The notes beneath the pieces are model-generated. The model did no database searches. It was not told the origin of the DNA and worked only from the letters and a program-made list of their open reading frames with translations. From Antedon mediterranea (lineage: Eukaryota; Echinodermata; Crinoidea; Comatulida; Antedonidae): DNA of 64,000 nt. Shown here piece by piece: positions 61,401 through 64,000 of this stretch. The stretch's first letter is position 1. Each line of letters begins with the position of its first letter. The translations under genes and the position numbers were made by a program. The stretch is taken from the NCBI RefSeq assembly GCF_964355755.1, contig NC_092670.1, positions 39,543,795 through 39,607,794 of the forward strand, written 5' to 3'.

Positions 61401-61586
61401 GTACTAAACTGTACTACTTTCCTTTCCACACCTTTTTACAATGTCTTTAAAGTATCAAACTGAACTTACTACAATTGACTTCATCAGATGAATCGCTACA
61501 GTCACCTGTTCCGTCACATCTTCTTGTATAATTCGAAATACATTCACCATCCTGGCAGGTGAAACCATTAGTACAGGATTGGCATT
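22967..61586 (-). CDS. Giant HYR-rich adhesion GPCR (71 exons recognised, 5' end open)
   Basis: A single phase-consistent chain of 71 exons gives about 5,490 residues and ends at TGA near 22967. Order: LDLa x2, four propeller exons, CTLD, HYR x2, CTLD, HYR x45, EGF, Ig, SEA-like, a Cys-rich exon, GAIN, GPS, seven-helix core, tail. The family consists of surface receptors that autocleave at the GPS and signal through a tethered agonist; adhesive ligands here are unknown. Nearly every ectodomain exon is phase 1-1. The first recognised exon needs one base from an upstream exon, so the start and signal peptide lie beyond or were missed. That it is one gene rather than two is inferred from unbroken phase and strand, with no start or stop in between. 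Confidence 0.85.
24117..24236 (-). mobile_element. SINE-C copy (tRNA-like head)
   Basis: Minus strand reads GGAGCTGTGGCTTGGTGGTT (A box region), then GCTTGCCTC and AGAGTTCAATCCTGACC (B box). In an intron of the seven-helix region. Related copies at 27596-27752 and 42826-42935. Confidence 0.7.
25617..25746. mobile_element. MITE-1 copy
   Basis: Ends 10 bases outside the GPS-exon donor. Termini CAGCTCCGTCAAACACTATC and GATACTGTAGACAGGGCTTG. Confidence 0.78.
25757..25924 (-). CDS. Receptor GPS exon
   Basis: 56 codons. [31 protein letters not shown] match the GPS motif (four Cys, two Trp, HL|T cleavage site). The residues after Leu (TNFAVLM) form the tethered agonist. Confidence 0.95.
25886..26095 (-). 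repeat. Tandem copies of the GPS-exon 3' splice site
   Basis: About four copies of a roughly 50-bp segment (plus-strand words ACACAGGTGGTCTCAT and ATATCTACATACAA) run from inside the GPS exon into the upstream intron. Each retains a TGTATGTAG acceptor and the first exon bases, creating potential alternative acceptors. Confidence 0.8.
26103..27910 (-). CDS. Receptor GAIN domain exons and preceding Cys-rich exon
   Basis: Exons 27910-27786 ([27 protein letters not shown]), 27461-27315 (helical, [14 protein letters not shown]), 27021-26664 ([21 protein letters not shown]-like beta region, [15 protein letters not shown]) and 26278-26103 ([23 protein letters not shown]). Helical part A followed by beta part B just before the GPS is the GAIN layout needed for autocleavage. 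Confidence 0.85.
27596..27752 (-). mobile_element. SINE-C copy
   Basis: Same head as 24117-24236: GGAGCTGTAGCTTGGTGGTT, then AGGGTTCAATCCTGACC on the minus strand. Lies in the intron before the Cys-rich exon's partner. Confidence 0.7.
27971..28102. mobile_element. MITE-1 copy, diverged
   Basis: Left end CAAAGCTTTCAAACACTATC, right end GTTTGATGGTGTAGAC. Interior TATGGTAGTGATGTGCCC units. Confidence 0.72.
28539..29500 (-). CDS. Receptor SEA-like module and Cys-containing linker
   Basis: Exons 29500-29388 ([19 protein letters not shown]), 29092-28885 ([36 protein letters not shown]) and 28640-28539 ([27 protein letters not shown]). The beta-alpha pattern with a VxxxxxGSVxADV strand fits SEA domains. 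No clear GSVVV autocleavage loop is visible, so it is probably non-cleaving. Confidence 0.7.
28709..28800 (-). mobile_element. SINE-A fragment
   Basis: Shares AACCCCCTACTCGTC and CTACAGTTTATAGTCC with the copy at 13729-13995. Confidence 0.5.
29690..29845. mobile_element. MITE-2 fragment
   Basis: Contains CTACGAAAGTGATTACC, CTACAAAATAACCTATTC and TTTTTGGGGGACATTG as in other TTAA-family copies, ending ATACATCTTTAA. Its left half is missing. Confidence 0.55.
29977..30243 (-). CDS. Receptor immunoglobulin-like exon
   Basis: 89 codons. [17 protein letters not shown] and [15 protein letters not shown] give the Ig core Cys, Trp and DxGxYYC pattern. Confidence 0.92.
30422..30535 (-). CDS. Receptor EGF-like exon
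   Basis: 38 codons, phase 1-1. [30 protein letters not shown]: six Cys with EGF spacing. It has DSC at the start but no full calcium-binding consensus. Confidence 0.92.
30582..30720. mobile_element. MITE-1 copy
   Basis: Between the EGF exon and the last HYR exon. Left ACAGCTCTGTCTACACTATC; the right end has a small deletion (GTTTGGTAAACAGAGCTTTA). Confidence 0.8.
30765..32477 (-). CDS. Receptor HYR exons 45-47 (C-terminal)
   Basis: Exons 32477-32226, 31548-31306, 31004-30765, all phase 1-1, 80-84 residues each. They have the HYR pattern CPxxI, ITW(E/S)xP, DNSG and (V/I)YTAxDxSGNxAxCxFxxTV. Exon 45 resembles the neighbouring A/B array ([15 protein letters not shown]). Confidence 0.92.
31131..31262. 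mobile_element. MITE-2 fragment
   Basis: Left end TTAAAGATATATTCTCCCCC with interior TTGACCAAAAACTGGATGG. Truncated 44 bases before the exon 46 donor. Confidence 0.55.
32478..33692 (-). other. Long receptor intron, no gene seen
   Basis: AT-rich intron between HYR 44 and HYR 45. Short plus-strand frames here have no family features. Confidence 0.6.
33693..41038 (-). CDS. Receptor HYR exons 28-44, A/B dimer array
   Basis: Type A exons (252 nt each): 41038-40787, 39024-38773, 38297-38046, 37557-37306, 36813-36562, 36057-35806, 35320-35069, 34632-34381, 33944-33693. Type B (258 nt each): 39402-39145, 38681-38424, 37934-37677, 37197-36940, 36448-36191, 35692-35435, 34976-34719, 34288-34031. They alternate A-B. 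Type A reads [49 protein letters not shown] (four Cys). Type B reads [43 protein letters not shown] (two Cys). Seven B exons end AG|GCAAGT (GC donor); the one at 37677 ends AG|GTAAGT. Introns are repeated along with the exons. Confidence 0.95.
33945..35320 (-). repeat. Two nearly identical 688-bp A-B units
   Basis: Units offset by 688 bases include one B exon, one A exon and both introns. The two B exons (34031-34288, 34719-34976) encode identical 86-residue domains, and the flanking introns match almost base for base. A very recent duplication or conversion. Confidence 0.9.
39403..40786 (-). other. Receptor intron separating the first A exon from the array
   Basis: Holds a SINE-A copy and AT-rich DNA. 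No further HYR exon was found in this interval, although A-B spacing elsewhere is only about 370 bp. Confidence 0.6.
39546..39723 (+). mobile_element. SINE-A copy with an insertion
   Basis: ACCTAGTACATTTTTCGAG and GTAGGGGGTTACACTG, then an unrelated stretch, then AACTGGGCCAGTCTTTGAC and CATCCAGTATAAAT, matching 2013-2265. Confidence 0.6.
41232..47545 (-). CDS. Receptor HYR exons 15-27
   Basis: Exons 47545-47303, 46732-46490, 46388-46146, 45796-45554, 45157-44915, 44723-44472, 44169-43933, 43655-43410, 43219-42974, 42777-42535, 42208-41969, 41812-41570, 41486-41232. All are phase 1-1 and 79-85 residues. Each has a CPxDI-like start, a (V/I)xWxxPxxxDN core and a (V/I)xYxAxDxSGNxxxCxFxVxxxG end. 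They are much more diverged from each other than the A/B array. Canonical GT-AG introns. Confidence 0.93.
42826..42935 (+). mobile_element. SINE-C copy
   Basis: GGAGCAGTAGCTTGGTGGTT, GTGCTTGCCTACC and CAGGGTTCAATCCTAAG match the heads at 24117 and 27596 in the other orientation. Confidence 0.65.
47010..47268. repeat. 11-bp minisatellite with a 22-bp dimer pattern
   Basis: Alternating TTGGTGTTTAA and CTGRTATTTAA units, just beyond the donor of HYR exon 15. About 20 units. Confidence 0.88.
47793..48340. mobile_element. MITE-2, full-length TTAA-flanked copy (548 bp)
   Basis: Begins TTAAAGATGTATTGTCCC and ends GGGACAATACATCTTTAA, a perfect terminal inverted repeat bounded by TTAA. This suggests mobilisation by a piggyBac-type transposase (TTAA target). 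No coding capacity. In the intron between HYR 14 and 15. Confidence 0.85.
48516..53680 (-). CDS. Receptor HYR exons 5-14
   Basis: Exons 53680-53432, 53244-52996, 52628-52380, 52239-51991, 51657-51397, 51267-51016, 50754-50503, 50185-49940, 49821-49579, 48776-48516. All phase 1-1. Exons 5-8 are a closely similar subgroup of 83 residues (CPSDI, NATDxAGNVNxTCxFxxxI), continuing the style of exons 2 and 4, so an older local duplication is likely. Confidence 0.93.
53770..54496 (-). CDS. Receptor HYR exons 3 and 4
   Basis: Exons 54496-54230 (267 nt; [27 protein letters not shown], an atypical HYR with an inner Cys and a longer loop) and 54018-53770 (249 nt; [25 protein letters not shown]). Duplicates of exons 1 and 2. 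Confidence 0.93.
54563..54713. mobile_element. MITE-1 copy within the duplicated block
   Basis: Left end GAAGCTCTGTCTACACTATC. The interior has two 21-bp-type units (GATGTGCCCATATAGTGG, GATATGCCCAAATATGG). The right end AGTTTGTAGACAGAGC has a small deletion. Confidence 0.85.
54860..55578 (-). CDS. Receptor C-type lectin domain, copy 2 (two exons)
   Basis: Exons 55578-55330 and 54979-54860. [45 protein letters not shown] (WIG core), then [19 protein letters not shown] and LSFVCEI. EPN plus WND are the calcium and mannose-type sugar ligand motifs of CTLDs. Confidence 0.93.
55068..55083. repeat. Poly(G) run of about 16
   Basis: A 16-base G run in the CTLD intron on the plus strand, inside local repeats of AGCAGTGGTKGATACMA. 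A G-quadruplex or sequencing-error-prone site. Confidence 0.8.
55718..55882. mobile_element. MITE-3 foldback, copy 2
   Basis: Ends GGCCAACTCAGACAGCGTC and an inverted GATGCTGTCTGAGGTGGC, interior GACGA/TCGTC words. Lies at the edge of the duplicated block; the partner is at 58093-58240. Confidence 0.65.
55922..56651 (-). CDS. Receptor HYR exons 1 and 2
   Basis: Exons 56651-56385 and 56170-55922, paralogous to exons 3 and 4 with only a few substitutions. Phase 1-1. Confidence 0.93.
56709..56805. mobile_element. MITE-1 copy, left end lost, in the duplicated block
   Basis: GATATGCCCAAATACGG, then the interior and right end GATAGTGTGGACAGAGCTTTA. Same position within the block as 54563-54713, so insertion preceded the duplication. 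Confidence 0.8.
57019..57824 (-). CDS. Receptor C-type lectin domain, copy 1 (two exons)
   Basis: Exons 57824-57576 and 57138-57019. The first exon is almost identical to copy 2. The second differs more ([28 protein letters not shown]) but keeps EPN, WND and the paired Cys. Confidence 0.93.
58093..58240. mobile_element. MITE-3 foldback, copy 1
   Basis: GGCCAACTCAGACGAGG and an inverted ATGCTGCCTGAGGTGGC. Interior TCTTATGCGATAGC shared with copy 2. Confidence 0.6.
58277..60034 (-). CDS. Receptor LDLR class B (YWTD-type) propeller, four exons
   Basis: Exons 60034-59783, 59254-59092, 58962-58838, 58561-58277. Blade motifs: [34 protein letters not shown] with [25 protein letters not shown], and [28 protein letters not shown] and YYTD stand for YWTD. 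The length suits five to six blades. LDLa followed by a propeller is the LDL-receptor arrangement, though the usual EGF cap is not seen. Confidence 0.9.
60507..60797. repeat. 22-bp array of splice-donor-like sequence (about 12 copies)
   Basis: On the minus strand each unit reads CACTCAGTAAGTTAAGTTA plus a short linker (22 bp, some 27 bp). The first unit is the real donor of the second LDLa exon (CTCA|GTAAGT), so exon end and donor have been copied downstream into the intron. Confidence 0.88.
60785..60937 (-). CDS. Receptor LDLa exon 2
   Basis: 51 codons, phase 1-1. [34 protein letters not shown]: six Cys and the acidic CSDGSDE calcium motif, then a linker to the propeller. Confidence 0.92.
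61470..61586 (-). CDS. Receptor LDLa exon 1 (most 5' exon recognised)
   Basis: 39 codons. [35 protein letters not shown]: a canonical LDLa repeat. Needs one base from an upstream exon not found in this window. Confidence 0.92.
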
Positions 61587-61949
61587 CTATTAAAAAACAA
61601 ATAATACATGTGTGTTACGTGCATTGCGAATTACACGTGTCCACCGGCACATCCAGCGCTCCTGATCAATTGGAATCATCTTCCGCTCTCCCGCTAAAAA
61701 TGCAATTTCTCCCGATATTTTAAATAAAAAACAAACAACATTCTGACATTGATGTTGGGCCTATTACTATAATTTTGACTACTATGTACTACTACTACTC
61801 TACTACTCTGTCTAGTAGAAAAGAGAATGACATATATGATAATAGCGCCCTCTAACGGCTGATGTAATATTATAATAGCGCCCTCTATAGTTATAGCTTA
61901 TATCTTTTTCCGAGTTAAGTTGGGAGAGGCCGCGACAACGGTATTTTTT
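61587..61949. other. Upstream flank or intron, no gene seen
   Basis: Two copies of the word ATAGCGCCCTCTA at about 61843 and 61876. No start exon or signal peptide recognised. Confidence 0.4.
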
Positions 61950-62266
61950 ACTCGGGGTACCCGAGTCTAGGACTTACTCATTTTCTCCTCCTCCTCCATC
62001 TGGACACTATTGAGTAAAAAGTGCGATTTTTAAAGTAATACTCCTCCCTTATTAGTTGTAGTATTGAGCTGGGATTTGGCATGAATATACTACAGGGATA
62101 TGTCCTCAAATCTATAGAGCCAGATTTTTTAATTTCAAACAGACGCAGCTATATGACGTCTCGAAGATGGTACCATGATAGCCGTATTTGGTAGGTTATT
62201 GATGTGTATGTGACGTCACATCCCGTCTTATGACGTCATTACAGCTTCATTTGCTGTACCCCGAGT
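61950..62266. mobile_element. MITE-4 copy 1
   Basis: Terminal inverted repeats ACTCGGGGTAC and GTACCCCGAGT, flanked by TA. The interior includes CTACAGGGATATGTCCTCAA and two TGACGTCA palindromes (CRE-like). Confidence 0.8.
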
Positions 62267-62356
62267 ATCGCACATTCGTGCTTTTTGTTAAATAATTTGT
62301 TTAATTAAGAAGCCACAATGTGTGACACACACCACAGCGTTATGTAGTCATATGCG

Positions 62357-62427
62357 GCTTCTTGGCGTAGTGGTTATGACGTTTGCTTAACACGCAGAAG
62401 GTACCTAGTTCGAGCCCGGGCGAAAGC
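62357..62427 (+). pseudogene. tRNA-Val(AAC)-like sequence, degraded
   Basis: TAGTGGTTAT D-loop, TTTGC-TTAACAC-GCAGA anticodon arm (AAC), TAGTTCGAGCCC T arm. The acceptor stem has two mismatches and the T stem one. A T run follows at once (Pol III stop). Sister of the next copy. Confidence 0.6.
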
Positions 62428-62642
62428 TTTTTTTTTAAACTTTATGGTGAAAAGTACTGTATACGCAATATGATAATTATACACAGTATATCTTATTTTT
62501 ATTATTTTTTTAAATACTTATTTTGTGTAATCGGTAATTATCACTTTTACACATGTTTATTTTGCTTTGTGCTTATTACCATATGTAGTTGTAATTAAAA
62601 TGGATTAAAAAACTTTGTGTAATCCACATTTTAAGTGTAAGA

Positions 62643-62713
62643 GATTTCGTAGTGTAGTGGTTGTCAAGTCTGCTTAACACGCAGAAGGTCCCGGTTCGAG
62701 CCCTGGCGAAACC
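62643..62713 (+). tRNA. tRNA-Val(AAC)-like gene, possibly pseudogene
   Basis: GTAGTGTAGTGG A box, a perfect TCTGC-TTAACAC-GCAGA anticodon arm with anticodon AAC at 62676-62678, CGGTTCGAGCCC B box. One mismatch each in the acceptor and T stems; followed by TTTTTT. It and the copy at 62357 share about 70 bases of 3' flank (CTTTATGGTGAAA, TACTGTATAC), so they may be SINE heads or a local duplicate. Confidence 0.5.
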
Positions 62714-62784
62714 TATTTTTTCTTTAACTTTATGGTGAAATATACTGTATACATAATATGATATAGAGTATATCTCGTTTTATT

Positions 62785-63108
62785 ACTCGGGGTACCGGAG
62801 TCTAGGACTCTCTCATCTTTTCCTCTTCTTCTTCCATCCGGACACTATTGAGCAAAAAGTGCGATTTATAAAGTACTACTCCTCCCTTATTCGTTGTAGT
62901 ATTGAGCTCGGATTTAGCATGAATATACTACAGGGACATGTCCTCAAAGCGATAGAGCCGGAATTTTAAATTTCAAACCGGATGCAGCCATATCACGTCT
63001 CAAAGATGGTACCGTATAGCCGTATTTGGTAGCGCGGTTATTGATGTGTATGCGACGTTACATCCGGTCTTATGACGTCATTACAGCTTCTTTCGCTGTA
63101 CCCCGAGT
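62785..63108. mobile_element. MITE-4 copy 2
   Basis: Same termini as 61950-62266 and similar throughout (CTACAGGGACATGTCCTCAA, TGACGTCA). Both copies are followed by GCACATTCGTGCTT, so the duplication extends past the element. Confidence 0.8.
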
Positions 63109-63115
63109 ATTGCAC

Positions 63116-64000
63116 ATTCGTGCTTGTTCAATCAAGCGGCTAGCTAGGTATACACAATTAAAAAAAAAATTCTCTTTCAAAAATCCTCATTTATGGTTCT
63201 CATTCGTGGTTGGATATTTTATAAAAAAGACAGAAGCCTTGTAAACCTTAGTCTTCACTCCATTTTAGAAACTGTTGGTGAGGCCGAAATTAATTTCTGT
63301 GCCTCCTTGTGGTTTTTTGTAATTACAATTGTTATGATTTACGCAATTGAATAAATCAATAAGAAGTAAAGAAATCTCAGTGATTCAGCAAATGTACAAA
63401 CTTTTTATATAAAAGTATTGACGACTTAGACAGCGAGTGCAATCATCCGATAAGTAAAGAAAAAGTGAATAAAAAATTATAAAGATCAAAGAGCCGATTT
63501 ACGCTTGTGGACAAAATATTTTGATTTGACCTTTTTACTTGGTATAAAAAAAATGTCAAAATACTTTAGGTTGCTAAATGTAAATAGTGTATGGCATTAC
63601 AAGAACGTCATGCTAAGTATAAAAACAACTTTTCCACCAAAGTTTGTTTTTGCAATTCTTCGCTTTTTTACAGCACTACAAAAACAGTTTATTCGGTAAA
63701 AAAGTAATACAAAACTTACGCTTCAATATGGGCGCTACTATCCCATGAACTAGTTCATGATTATCAGGTAATGTGACAAATAACGACACGATGCAACACC
63801 CGAACTGTCACCTGATTGGTCAACTTGCTTTGCGCCTAGTATACAGTTATATACATGACCTTATTTGGTCTGATATCGAGTTTTTTTTGTTTAATTTATT
63901 TATTTATGTGTTTATTTATTATGTATTTACTTGTTTTGCTTTCAACAGTAACTTCTGTCACTGTCGCGTTTTTTAGGCCTACCATAGGCTAGCTATTAAT
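63116..64000. other. Right-end flank, no gene seen
   Basis: AT-rich. Short frames (for example 63505-63699) have no recognisable domain. The missing first exon of the giant receptor could lie here or further right. Confidence 0.4.

Noticed and set aside
63505-63976. Plus-strand frames near the right end as genes
   Set aside because: No domain, no splice partners and low-complexity composition.

Overview
This is eukaryotic, intron-rich, AT-rich DNA, most likely from a deuterostome invertebrate and probably an echinoderm. The evidence is short coding exons with GT-AG (some GC-AG) introns, a ferroportin and a SelO homologue with animal gene structure, a large number of HYR (hyalin-repeat) domains, many foldback MITEs and tRNA-derived SINEs, and frequent TAGGCCTA-like words. 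Species cannot be fixed from sequence alone. Gene models below were spliced by hand from splice-site consensus, reading phase and family similarity.

Layout. (1) 163-6031, plus strand: a complete seven-exon ferroportin (SLC40A1-type iron exporter), about 630 residues. (2) 7960-15679, minus strand, convergent with it: a complete ten-exon SelO pseudokinase/AMPylator of about 603 residues, with cysteine (TGT) where vertebrates have selenocysteine. Its fifth intron holds a 2.7 kb, 21-bp minisatellite whose unit closely matches a 21-bp unit inside the commonest local MITE. (3) 16590-20843, minus: a seven-exon, about 510-residue seven-helix protein with a long loop between helices 4 and 5, tentatively gustatory-receptor-like (GRL). 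A non-coding first exon ends near 21464. (4) 22967-61586, minus, and probably continuing beyond the right edge at its 5' end: one giant adhesion GPCR of at least about 5,490 residues in 71 recognised coding exons. N to C: 2 LDLa, a YWTD-type propeller, CTLD, 2 HYR, CTLD, 45 more HYR, EGF, Ig, SEA-like, GAIN, GPS, seven-helix domain, Ser/Thr-rich tail.

The giant receptor is the most striking object. Almost all of its ectodomain exons are phase 1-1, and it has grown by tandem duplication. A 2.3 kb CTLD-HYR-HYR block is present twice, carrying a MITE with it. A two-exon HYR dimer (types A and B) is repeated about 8.5 times, with two neighbouring 688-bp copies nearly identical. Seven of the eight type B exons can be spliced in frame only with a GC-AG intron, so an unusual splice-site class has been copied as an array. 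Splice sites are duplicated at two more places: a 22-bp array of donor-like sequence at the start of the second LDLa intron, and about four copies of the GPS-exon acceptor.

Intergenic and intronic DNA is dominated by short non-autonomous elements: at least fourteen copies of a MITE with terminal sequence AGCTCTGTCTACACTATC, a TTAA-flanked family, several other foldbacks, at least two SINE families, and a pair of tRNA-Val(AAC)-like sequences at the right end. No gene was recognised between 61590 and 64000.
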